Shown piece by piece: positions 21,532-32,836 of a stretch of DNA of 64,000 bases (position 1 is the first letter of the stretch; each line of letters starts with the position of its first letter). A program made the position numbers and the translations under genes. Below the pieces are notes generated by a model. The model had not been told where the DNA came from, ran no database searches, and saw nothing but the letters and a program-made list of their open reading frames with translations. The stretch is from Primulina eburnea (Eukaryota; Streptophyta; Magnoliopsida; Lamiales; Gesneriaceae): positions 22,039,545 through 22,103,544 of the forward strand of contig NC_133108.1 in NCBI RefSeq assembly GCF_022965805.1. Reading direction: 5' to 3'.

Positions 21532-24500
21532 ATCTCCCACTTGCCCTAGAGCCAACTACCCTTAATCCCATTGCTTCGCGATGCTTTTCAAACAATGGTC
21601 CTGGCAAGGGCTTTGTAAGTGGATCAGCAACATTATCTGCAGAGGGGAGTCTTTCGACTGATATGTCTCCTCTTCCCACAATCTCCCATATGATGTGGAA
21701 CTTCCTCAGTACATGTTTGGATCGCTGATGAGACATTGGTTCCTTTGCTTGTGCAACGGCACTAGTGTTGTCCCAGTACAACAGGACTAGATCAACTCTA
21801 TTAGGAATAACGCCCAACTCTTGGACAAAATTCCTCATCCAAACTACCTCTTTGGCTGCATCAGATGCAGCAATGTATTCAGTTTCAGTGGTGGAATCCG
21901 CAACGTTGTCTTACTTGGAACTTTTCCAAGAGACAGCCGCACCATTAAGCGTGAATACAAATCCAGAGTTCAATTTCGAATCATCTACGTCACATTGAAA
22001 GCTAGAATCAAGGTAGCCTTCCAATTTCAATTCTCCACTCCCATAGACCATGAACAAGTTCTTAGTGCTTCTCAAGTACTTAAGAATATCTTTCACGGCC
22101 TTCCAATCCATTGGACCAGGGTTTGCCTGATATCTGCTTGTAACATTTAGAGCGTAAGCAACATCAAGACATCATACATGATACTACCAATAGCTGACGC
22201 TTATGGAATACATGTCATCATCTCTATCTCTTCATCAGTTTTGGGACACAAAACTTTAGATAGAGTAACACCATGACATATTGGTAAGTATCCTCTTTGG
22301 ACTCTTCCATAGAGAATCATTTCAAAATGGTATTGATATAAGTGACTTGGGTGAGTCCCAGCATCCTCTTTGATCTATCTCTATAGATTTGTATTCCCAA
22401 TACATAGGACGCTTCACCCATGTCTTTCATGGAGAATTTACTTGCTAACTACACTTAAGTTGATTGCAATAATCCTACATCATTCTCAATGAGCAGGATA
22501 TCATCAACATAAAGTACCAGGAATGTCACTGCACTCCCACTAACGTTCTTGTACACACATGGTTCCTCAGGATTCTTAGCAAAACCAAACTCTTTGATGG
22601 TGCTATCAAATCTGAGGTTCCAACTCCTTGACTCCTGTTTGAGACCATATATTGATCTCTGAAGTTTGCATGCCTTATGCTCACTTCCTACTGATGTGTA
22701 TCTCTTAGGTTGAGACATATAAATTTCCTTTTTTTTTATGTCTCCATTGAGGAATGCAGTCTTTACATTCATTTGTCATATCTCATAGTCATACTATGCT
22801 GCTATGGCTAGCAGAATTCTAATGGACTCAAACATAACAACTGGTGAAAAAGTTTTCTCATAGTCAACTCCTTGCCTTTGAGTATAATCTTTTGCAACAA
22901 GTCTTGCTTTGAAGGTCACTACCTTCCCATTCGTCCCAAGCTTTATTTTGTAGATCCATTTGCACCCTATGGGAATGATTCCCTCAGGTTGATCCACCAA
23001 TGTCCAGACTTGGTTTGAATACATAGAGTCCATTTTTGACTGTACGGCTTCAAGCCATTTGGTTGAATCAGTATCAGATATTGCTTCCTCAAAGTTCATT
23101 GGATCATATCCAATACAAGACTCATCAAGGCCTTGTTCATGAAGAAGCGTATATCTTGCAGGTGGTCTAATAACCCTATCAGACCTTCTAGGAGCTTGTA
23201 CTTCAACTACTGGTTCTTGAGAATTGGGTTCAACTTCTATAGTTGAGGGAGTATCTTGAATTTCTTCAAGTTCTATCATCTTTCTTTTTCTATCTAATAG
23301 AAATTCATTTTCCAAAAAGGTGGCATTTCTTGAAACAAATATTTTTGCTTCATTGAGATGATAGAAATAATATCCAATAGAATTCTTTGGATATTCTACA
23401 AAGTAGCACAAAGTGGATCTATTATCCAATTTGTCTCCCACTTTCTACTTCACGTAAGCAATTTGTCTCCCACTGTCTACAAAGTAGCACACAGTGGATC
23501 CAATTTTCACATCCATATATGGTGTTTTATCCACTGCTTTAGTATAAACATTATTCAACAACATTGCCGCAGTTTCAAGCGCAAAGCCTCAAAACGATGT
23601 AGGCAATTCAGTGAATCTCATCATTGATTGAACCATGTCCAACAAGGTTCGCTTACAATATTAAGAAATACCATTCAATTGTGGTGTTACTGGTGTAGTC
23701 CACTGTGTGAGAATCTCATTCTCTTTTAGATAACCCAAAATTCAGCACTTAAGTATTCTCCACCTCGATCAGATCGAAGTGTCTTAATACTTCTTTCCAG
23801 CTGATTTTCTATTTCAAATCTGAAATTTTGAACTTTTCAAATGCTTCAGATTTGTGTTTCATCATATAAACATACCAATACCTCGAATGGTCATCAGTAA
23901 AGGTAATGAAGTAGGATTGCCCATTTGTGCTAACATTTAGCGGGCCACAAACATCTGTGTGGATCAAATCCAGTAGACCATATGCACATTCCACGTTTCC
24001 ATTGAATGGAGTCTTGATCAATTTTCCTTTTAGACAGGACTTACAAGTAGGTAGAGAATTTATGTCTGACAAGTCAAACATGATTTATCCCACTAGCTTG
24101 TGCATCCTTCTTTGGGAAATATGACCTAGTCTAGCGTGCCATATTTGTGTGGGATTTGGATCATCTAACTTACTTTTGGTTTTTGTTGAAATCATGTTTA
24201 CTTGGACATTCAATTATTATTTCCAGAACATTTCTGGCACATATAATTTCTTATGTCCGGACTTCTTGCAGTGAAATAAATATGTTCTGACTTATCGGGC
24301 TTTGTAGGGCTTTTAAGTGTCATTCAGAGTTTGCCTCTTATTGGGATTGTTTTTCTTGTGAGGGGCGGAACATTTCTTTCCCTTACCTTGTGGGCTATTT
24401 TCGTCCGACGAAAGGCCCATTATAAAAACAACAATTTTTCTTATTTTATGGTGATCTCATAAGTCATAAGCATATTGACTAGCTCTTCAAGGCTATCAAA

Positions 24501-24960
24501 TATCTTATTAAACTTTAAATTCACCATAACCCCGTCAAATGAGGAAGAGAGAGACAACAAATTGATGTTATCAATTAACTCGTTAGGAATCACAAGTTCC
24601 AAGTCCACCACATTCTCAATAAGCCCAGTCATACGTACACTACGCTCATGGACCAAAGCCCCATCTTGCATCTGTGTAGTCATGAGCTTTTTAAAAAAAA
24701 TTGGTGTGCATCACTGTACGAGTTTCATGTACCATGCAACTCTTGCATGTGTATTCGAATGTCAGCAACATTCAACATTTCCTCAAACTGTCCCCACAGT
24801 TCATTTGACATAAAAGCGAGCATGTTACAATTTAGCTTGCATACTATGGTCCTACCATCTTGCATGCTTTGTCAGTTCAACAGGACTGAAATTAGTGTGT
24901 ATGCCATTTTCTCCGAATTCAGAACAATTTTCCCAACCAGTCTTGAAAATTAGATTCGAT
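21532..24960 (-). pseudogene. Copia element 1 Gag-Pol remnants
   Basis: In coding order (right to left) the pieces are: Gag (about 24441-24930: LEELVNMLMTYEITIK); integrase zinc region and core start (about 23809-24170: QIWHARLGHIS, CKSCLKGK, DLIHTDVCGPLN, FTDDHSRY); integrase tail and start of reverse transcriptase (22794-23441: CKWIYKIKLG, FKARLVAKDYTQRQGVDYE); RT core (22455-22772: YVDDILL); and RNase H (21540-22111: ADPLTKPLPGPLFEKHREAMGL). The polyprotein is broken by stops and frameshifts, including TAG at 22794-22796 and TGA at 22776-22778 where tryptophans are expected, and part of the integrase is missing. It is decayed and cannot work. Confidence 0.85.
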
Positions 24961-26694
24961 TAGCTTGTTAATAATAAAAATTTATTACGCGACGAAATCG
25001 AAAAAATACTGATACGGAAACAGAATAACAGTTGCTGATTATTTTAAAAAAATTTTAAGATATAAAATATGGATTTCATTTTATAAATTACCCTCCTATT
25101 ATTTTGACAATTCCACCACCCTCTGATGAAAAAGGGAAATCGTATTTCCTTAGTAGGCACGTAGAGTCCAATTAGCCAATTATAATCCCGAATAATATCA
25201 GCCAATTATAATTTCTAAAAGGTAGAGTCCAATTGCATCCCTATGCAACTTCCGCGTGTTTTGCCTCATGTTTAATAAGGACCCAATAATATGACGTCGT
25301 TTATTTTCGCGTGGAAAACCAACCCATCAATATTGAATTGTAGTAGACATTCGCCATGAGTTCCCCAAATAATATGAGCCGAAGTCATGGGAGTTCCACT
25401 CAATTCACATCATATGTCCGGTGGAAGTCACAGCTTTCCGGCGTACAGGCCTCCCCAATAATATAAGCCAGACACTGTCCGCGGGTAGCGATCAACATGC
25501 AACAACGGTTGATGGAAGGAAAGGAAAAACTAAACTCCTTTAATTTTTACTTTTTCGGTTTGATATAAATTTTGAATCATATTCAAAATGAGGGATTTTA
25601 ATTTTAAAATTGTCTCATCATTTTATTTTAAAAATCGTGTGCCATGAGTTTGTATGTTTGCCGGATTCATGCAAATATATTATCTAATAATATACATACA
25701 TGCATACTACTATATATCGCATATATATCATAATATGACATTTAACAATAAATAAGGATGATCGATCGCCAAAACTATTAGATCCATGTGAGCCATACAT
25801 GGATCCAGGTCCAACCTAGGTGAATGCAGGGATGCAAATGCAATTATTACAAGAGCTTCCAATATTTTACATGTCTTCATCTTGATCATCGGGCCCACCA
25901 TCTTCCAGTCTTGATCTCCCATTATTTCTAATAATTACATTTAAATAGTCATGGCACATAAGGGATACATCTCATGGGGTGGGAACGGGCCATAACCAGG
26001 CCCACTTTAATAATACCAAATATTAAAAACGAATAAAACAGTAAAATATCCTAACATACACCTAACACATTGGTCAAGACTCTCGATCATCCCTCATGTA
26101 TTTAATATCAAATATTAACATCAATTTAATTAAACAATTTAATTAATTGATAAATCATATATCTAATAATTTTATCACTAACCACCACAATTATTAAAAA
26201 GATTTAATAAATTAAATAAACTCCTTTATTTAATTTTCAATTAAATCAATAATAATTGATTTCTTGTAAAACCTCATTTTTACCATAAATAATTAAAATC
26301 ATATTCTAATTATTTATTTCACAAGCAAATTATTAATTTTCCAAAAATTAATTTCCAAAATAAAAATTGAACCAATTTTCAAAAATATCAATTTTACCCA
26401 AAATTTTGAAAAATCAGAAAATCGCACCCTAGGCCCAAACAATTCAAGCCCATTTTTCAGCGCGCTTCCCGAGACGCTCCCGGGTAGCCGCCCGCCCGCT
26501 GCCAGAACGTTTCGGGCAGCGGCAGCGGCACTGTGCGCAGAACGCGCACAGGTGCGCCGATGCCGCGCGCTGGCGTCGGACGCCTGCGCTTACGCGGGAC
26601 GCCTGTTCGTGCAGGCGTCCGGCGCCTGCGCGCACGCTGCGCGCTGCCGTGCGCTACCCTGCACGCACGGACTGCCCGGAACAGTTCCAGGCAG
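24961..26694 (-). other. Copia element 1 untranslated leader
   Basis: Lies between the gag remnant and the truncated 5' LTR. It aligns by motif and order with the leader of copia element 2 (42223-44015). Four copies of AATAATATGAGCC-like sequence occur at about 25186, 25279, 25365 and 25455, and GGGATACATCTCATGGGGTG is shared near 25966. A GC-rich, hairpin-prone block lies at 26461-26690. No conserved protein; the primer-binding site expected at the right end has been lost. Confidence 0.6.
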
Positions 26695-26770
26695 ATTTAA
26701 AAAAAATTATTTTATTTTGACAATCAAAATATATTTTGCTTTGGGCGCTTGTATGATTTAAAACCATACG
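26695..26770 (-). mobile_element. Truncated 5' LTR of copia element 1
   Basis: About 75 bp (TTTGACAATCAAAATAT, then TTTGGGCGCTTGTATGATTT) match the 3'-terminal part of the LTR at 19580-19650. The LTR end, primer site and the rest of the LTR are gone, so deletions lie on both sides. Confidence 0.7.
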
Positions 26771-27066
26771 ATTTAGAAAACCTGGCTCCTACACTCTCCA
26801 CCTCCATTGCCATCAATCGATGATTTAATTTACAATTTGTTTCAAGCTCATCCTATTCAGATTGTCAAATTCTTTTTTTCTTGCATTAGGAAATAATGTC
26901 TGGCTTGTTTGTTCGATCAGGAACCTCCAGAGGCTGCTGCAGAGAGAGAAGCTCTCGACTCCGGGGGCCGAACATTCGCTCCTGCCTCCCCTCTGGGGAG
27001 CGGGTCGTCCCATACATACAAATTAAGCCCGGTTCTCCAGGCTTTGTCCCTTTTCGACCCCGGAAG
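26771..27066. other. Sequence of unknown origin between two copia LTRs
   Basis: The block is not shared with any other part of the window. Its right part (26920-27066) is GC-rich, with ACTCCGGGGGCCGAACAT and CTCTGGGGAGCGGG, unlike the surrounding AT-rich DNA. An organelle-derived insert is one possibility, but I could not name a gene. The final GGAAG is the candidate left target duplication of the LTR at 27067. Confidence 0.35.
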
Positions 27067-27611
27067 TGTTAGAGTAGATGCCCTGCAAGTCAACAGTTGG
27101 CTAGGGAATTTATTGACTCAAGTGAAATAAACAATCTTTATTTTAATATAATTTAACTTTTTATGGTCTTGTTAAACTTTATCTGTATACCCATGCAATC
27201 AGCATAGATAAAGTCCTTGATTATGCTTTAATACAAATGAATCGTAATTCGATGTTGAAACTCATTTGTAAACACTGCATATTCTAAATTCGTTCCTAGT
27301 CGATTCAGCCGCCTAAAACAGAGATAAAGGCCGCTTGAGCTCGAGACTAGCATCTGTGATGTTGTGTACTGCGTTTCTTGGTAAGGGCATAGAGATGTCC
27401 AAACATGCAGATGGGAAGTCATATGATGATTATACCGAACAACCCTCACTCGGACTTTCCAAGTGGTTATCATTCATCGACAGGATAAGTCCGTGGTTAT
27501 GATTGTACACCATTAGTCCTTACGACCCAGGACAACATTGAGGCTCTATATGCTAGGGTTGTGCTTTGACTCGTTTACCGGCTCCAGGAGAGTCATCAGG
27601 TGGCGAGGTTG
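27067..27611 (+). mobile_element. Copia LTR, plus orientation, left part (continues at 61946)
   Basis: It starts TGTTAGAGTAGATGCCC and is the reverse complement of the 19533-21531 family. At 27607-27611 it meets the GGTTG duplication of the CRM element and resumes after 61945. Joining the flanks restores the sequence present in the reverse orientation at about 20960-21010, so the unoccupied site is visible. Whether it is solo or the 5' LTR of an element running off the window cannot be told. Confidence 0.88.
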
Positions 27612-28531
27612 TGATGTGAATCTTTGTACGAATAAATAGCAAACACGATTAAACAATCGCACCCTCTATTTAATTACGATAATAAGACTCGTGTGTTTTC
27701 CCGATCTTTTGAATCAAGTAATTTGATGTGTTATTCACCTCTAAACTAGAAAAGTTTAGAAACAAATAAACACGAGAATAACAATCGAAATTTGATACGA
27801 ACCTTCGAAGAACGACGCCTACGACAATCCGCACAAGCACGATCGACAAACGCCACAAAGTTATAAACTTTGATAAGTTTGATTTAATTTGACAAAGCTA
27901 AAGCCTTGAAAAGTTGAGAGAAAAATCTCACAAGTTTGATAAAACTCAAAATAATATGTATATTGTGTGTAAATTTTCGTCCAATATATGTCTTATATCA
28001 AAAGATAACAAGGATCTAGTTTCCTAACAAAATAAAACTCTAAATAAGATAATTTTTCTCGGCCAAAACTCTAGGACACGGACCCCGTGTGTGCCTCCGT
28101 GTCCGGGTCCGTGTACACTCGGGTATAAACCTCAGCTGGAAGCAAAGGACACGGACCCCATGCTCACCTCCTCGTACGGGTCCGTGTAGACACTGTCTTC
28201 GCCAATATAGTAGGGCACGGACCCTGTGCCTGGGTCCGTCTTTAGGTCCGTGTAGGCTCTGTAGTTGCTCATCTCGGAGTGTAAAGGGAACGAACCCCGT
28301 GTGCAAGTCCGTGTCGGGGTCCGTGCAGACTCGGCCGATGCACACAATGCTTGAATCATGTTCCTTTGGCCTCCACACGCACTCCCATGCATCACGATCC
28401 CTTCATGCTTGCTCATGACTCCCTGTAGTGCCTCCTTGAACTTCTTTAGTCGTCCCCTCGTGACTGGTCCTTCCGGCAACTGCATCGGATCCCATGCTTT
28501 CCTTTGAGCTTGATCGTCCGTGTTTGCATCA
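27612..28531 (-). mobile_element. 3' LTR of CRM-like element (920 bp)
   Basis: Nearly identical to 61021-61940, with the same length and ends. A purine tract (minus-strand AAGAAGGGGATGA, 28532-28544) adjoins it. At 28072-28333 it holds repeats of CACGGACCCCGTG and GGGTCCGTG. The pol frame enters it and stops at 28132. Confidence 0.92.
28072..28333 (-). repeat. CACGGACCCCGTG palindrome array in CRM LTR
   Basis: Four degenerate units carry pairs such as GACACGGACCCCGTG and GGGTCCGTGTA; the other LTR has the same array at 61481-61742. Most of the array is also translated as the tail of the pol frame, giving related peptides such as [14 protein letters not shown] and YTDPYEE. Confidence 0.85.
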
Positions 28532-30779
28532 TCATCCCCTTCTTGAAGAGGATTTGTCCTCAAATCTAGTTCGTCACCTACATCAAACAACGACAAGTCA
28601 CTAACATTAAATGTAGAACTAACATTATACTCATCTGGAAAGTCGAGTTTGTAGGCATTATCATTGATCCTCTCAAGAACTTGGAATGGTCCATCGCCCC
28701 TAGGTAATAGCTTTGAACGACGCTTTTCAGGGAACCTTTCCTTCCTCAAGTGCAACCAAACCCAATCACCTTTCTTAAACACCACCTTCTTCTTTCCTTT
28801 GTAGGCTTGCTTAGCATATTGTTCGTTTCTCTTTTCAACATTGGCTTTGACCTTCTCATGCAAACTCCTAACAAATTCAGCCTTCTTTTTGCCATCCATG
28901 TTTAACCTTTCACTCACAGGTAAAGACATCAAATCTAACGGAGTTAAAGGATTAAAACCATACACAATTTCAAATGGCGAATAATTGGTAGTAGAATGCA
29001 CGCAACGATTATATGCAAACTCAACAAATGGCAAGCAATTTTCCCAATTCTTTAAGTTCTTTTTAAGGATAGCACGTAATAAAGTTCCTAACGTCCTATT
29101 AACTACCTCAGTTTGACCATCAATTTGAGGATGACAGGTTGTAGAGAACATTAATTTAGTGCCAAGTTTAGCCCACAGTGTTTTCCAAAAGTAACTTAAG
29201 AATTTAACATCACGGTCAGAAACTATCGTTCTAGGCATGCCATGCAACCTAACGATTTCTCTAAAGAACAAGTCCGCAATGTTAGATGCATCACCCGTCT
29301 TGTGACAAGCAATAAAGTGTGCCATTTTAGAAAACCTATCCACAACAACAAATATAGAGTCCCTCCCCTTCTTTGTCCTAGGTAACCCCAAAATAAAGTC
29401 CATAGAGATATCAACCCAAGGTTCACTAGGGACGGGAAGTGGTGTATATAATCCATGTGGTTGTGTCCTAGACTTAGCTTGTCTACAAGTTATACACTTC
29501 TCACAAACACGCTCAACGTCACGTTTCATGTGTGGCCAGTAGAAATGTTCATGCAATGCACTCAAAGTTTTAGCCACACCAAAATGTCCCATTAAACCAC
29601 CCCCATGTGCCTCCCTAACAAGTAGTTCACGAATGGATGACTTAGGGATGCACAACCTATCTTCTCTAAACAAGAAACCCTTATGCAAGTAGAATTTATC
29701 ATGTGGACCATGCATACAAGTTTCAAACATCTCTTTAAAATCATCATCTAGCACATACAATTCTTTAACAAGCTCAAACCCCAAGATTTTAGATTCCAAA
29801 GTAGAGAAAAGCACATACCTCCGTGATAGTGCGTCGGCCACTACGTTTTCCTTACCTTGTTTGTACTTGATGATGTAGGGGAACTTCTCTATGAACGCCA
29901 CCCACTTGGCATGCTGCTTGTTCAGCTTTTGTTGACCCTTAAGGTGCTTTAGAGATTCATGGTCCGTATGGATCACAAATTCCTTAGGCCTCAAGTAGTG
30001 CTGCCACGTCTCTAGGGTCCTCACAAGTGCGTAGAACTCCTTATCATACGTGGGATAGTTAAGCGCTGCCCCATTGAGCTTTTCACTGAAGTAAGCCACC
30101 GGTCGTCCTCCTTGCATTAGCACTCCACCGATACCTACACCTGATGCATCACATTCAATTTCAAAAGTATTACCAAAATCAGGTAACACAAGTAAATGTG
30201 CATTAATCAATTTTTGCTTAATGAGATTAAAGGACTTCTCTTGCTCCTCGCCCCAATGGAATGGAACGTTCTTCTTGATCACTGTCGTCATTGATGCTGC
30301 CAATGTGCTAAAATCTTTTACAAACCTCCTATAGAAGCTTGCAAGACCATGAAAACTTCGGACTTGACCAACAGTAGTAGGCGTTGGCCAATCTCGAATA
30401 GCACTTACCTTGTCTTCATCAACTTGTATACCCTGTGAGCTTACCACAAAACCAAGGAAGACAAGTTTGCTAGTACAAAAATCACACTTCTTCAAGTTAG
30501 CATATAAATTTTCAGCTCTTAATGTAATTAGAACAAGCCTCAAGTGGTTAACATGCTCATCCAAGTTTTTGCTATACACTAGGATATCATCAAAATATAC
30601 CACAACAAATTTTCCTATGTGTGCACGAAAAACATGATTCATTAACCTCATAAAGGTGCTAGGTGCATTAGTCAAGCCAAAAGGCATAACCATCCACTCA
30701 TATAACCCATATTTAGTTTTAAAAGCAGTTTTCCACTCATCACCTTCTCTCATCCTAATTTGGTGATACCCATTTTCAA
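28132..30779 (-). pseudogene. CRM-like Pol: reverse transcriptase, RNase H, integrase
   Basis: An open frame of about 870 codons follows the frame break at about 30776. In order: RT from [11 protein letters not shown] through [12 protein letters not shown] and the catalytic YFDDILVYS; RNase H ([39 protein letters not shown]); integrase zinc region ([28 protein letters not shown]); integrase core ([31 protein letters not shown]); and a C-terminal part with [16 protein letters not shown] and [18 protein letters not shown]. The last 130 or so residues, including [15 protein letters not shown], are encoded inside the 3' LTR, as in CRM-type elements. This part is intact, but it is disconnected from its upstream half by one missing base. 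Confidence 0.92.
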
Positions 30780-32831
30780 ATCAATTTTGCTAAAAATGCA
30801 AGACCCATGCAATTCATCTAACATATCATCTAGTCTAGGTATGGGGTGCCTATACTTAATGGTTATGTTATTGATTTCCCTACAATCCACACACATACGC
30901 CATGAGCCATCTTTCTTAGGGACTAGTAAAACGGGCACCGCACAAGGTGACATGGACTCACGCACAAACCATTTATCTAATAGCTCACTTACCTGTCGTT
31001 GCAGCTCCTTAGTCTCCTCCGGATTGCTCCTATAAGCTGGACGGTTCGGCAAGGCACTCCCGGGCACCAAATCAATTTGGTGTTTAGTCCCCCTCAATGG
31101 TGGTAAGCCTTGAGGTAGCTCCTCCGGAAATACATCGTCAAATTCCTGCAATAGTGAAACAATAACGCTCGGAAGGGATCCGGCTATATCACTTGTGTTA
31201 AGGAGGATCTCCTTGTAAAGAATTAACACAAGTGGTTCATATGTGTGCAACAATTGTTTCAACTCACCTTTTTGGGCCATGTATGATTTCTTTTTGGCCT
31301 CTTTCCTCTCTTTTTCTTTTCCCTCATTTTCTTTTCTCTCTTTTTTTGTTTTTATGGCTATCTCACTCTTTTGATCACTCTTTTTTTCAGCCACTTCATT
31401 TTTGTTTTCAAAGCCCATCTCACTTTTTAATTCACTCTTTTTTTCGGCCTCATCTCTCTTTTTCTTCTTCAATTGGTCCTCCAATACTTGCTTTGGGGAC
31501 AAAGGAAGCAATACAATGGATTCTTTCTTTAAAACAAATGAGTATCGATTTTTGAACCCATCATAAGTAACGTGCCTATCAAATTGCCTTGGTCTACCCA
31601 ACAAAATATGACAAGCATGCATGGGCACCACGTCGCACAAAACCTCATCCACATACTTCCCAATAGAAAATAACACTAGAACTTGCCTATTTACTTTCAC
31701 TTCCGCACAATCATTCAACCATTGAAGCCTATATGGTTGAGAGTGTTTTATTGTAGGCAATCCCAATTTTTCCACCATCTCAACACTAGCCACATTAGTG
31801 CAACTTCCCCCATCTATGATTACATTGCAAACCCTACCATTCACAAAACACCTAGTGTGGAACAAATTCTCCCTTTGGCTAGCCTCCTCATCCTTGACTT
31901 GGGCACTCATGATTTGCCTAGTCACTAGCGCTTCTCCTATAACCGCTCCATATCCCTCATCGGGATCCTCCAACGCAGGCATATCATCATCACTACCCTC
32001 GCCATGTCCCTCACTTTGAGATTCATACTCACCATAATCATTCAAGAACATTACCCTCTTATTAGGACACTCACTAGCAATATGACCCAACCCTTGACAT
32101 CTAAAACATTTAGTATCTCTAGAACGAGTAGAAGGAATTTCAGTTTTACCTTGCACTCCGTGTCTAGGTGCCACTTGCTTTGTCTCAATCTTAGGCTTGG
32201 TCACCACTTTGCTATCATCACGCTTTGCTACATTTGGTTGCCAAGAAGAAGACATACCTCCAGTTTGGTTGGTGCGGCCAACTCCACGCCTTTTGAGTTG
32301 GTTTTCCACCTTTATGGCCATTTGCACCATCTCGTCAAGGTCCAAGTAGTGCCTAAGCTCCACTTGATCTTGAATCTCCCTGTTCAAGCCACAAAGAAAA
32401 CGAGCCATGGTTGCCTCACTATCCTCCTCAATATTGGCCCTAATCATGACTACCTACATCTCCTTATAGTAGTCCTCAACACTCTTTGACCCTTGCCTCA
32501 AAGTTTGTAGCCTCTTAAACATCTCCCTATAGTAGTGATTAGGCACAAACCGCTTCCTCATTACCCTCTTCATCTCATTCCAAGACTCAATGGGTCTCTC
32601 ATTATACCTCCTTCTAGTGGTCACTAATTGATCCCACCAAATGAGAGCATAGCCTAAGAATTCAACCACCGCCAACCTCACCTTATTTTGTTCGGAGTAG
32701 TGGTGACATTCAAATACTAACTCTATCCTCTTTTCCCATTCTAGGTATGCTTCCGGGTCAGATTTCCCATGGAACGATGGAATTTTCATCTTAATGCTAC
32801 CCATGTGACCATCTTCCCTAGTCTCCTCATA
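30780..32831 (-). pseudogene. CRM-like Gag, protease and start of reverse transcriptase
   Basis: Continues the gag frame from 51430-51538 after the duplicated TCTAC. In order: capsid (KIPSFHGKSDPEAYLEWEKR to LRQGSKSVEDYYKEM); a stop TAG at 32454-32456, probably replacing a sense codon since MIRANIEEDSEATMARFL follows in frame; zinc knuckle CFRCQGLGHIASEC; protease VIIDGGSCTNVAS; a Lys/Glu-rich spacer with repeated KKSELKSE/KKSDQKSE units; and RT start VPVLLVPKKDGSWRMCVD to IFSKIDL. The frame then ends because one base is missing near 30776-30779 and the expected motif GYHQIR is out of frame. Confidence 0.9.
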
Positions 32832-32836
32832 TCTAC

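Noticed and set aside
26444..26761. CpG island or host gene promoter in the GC-rich block
   Set aside because: It lies in the leader of a decayed copia element, is explained by short GC-rich repeats, and has no downstream host gene.
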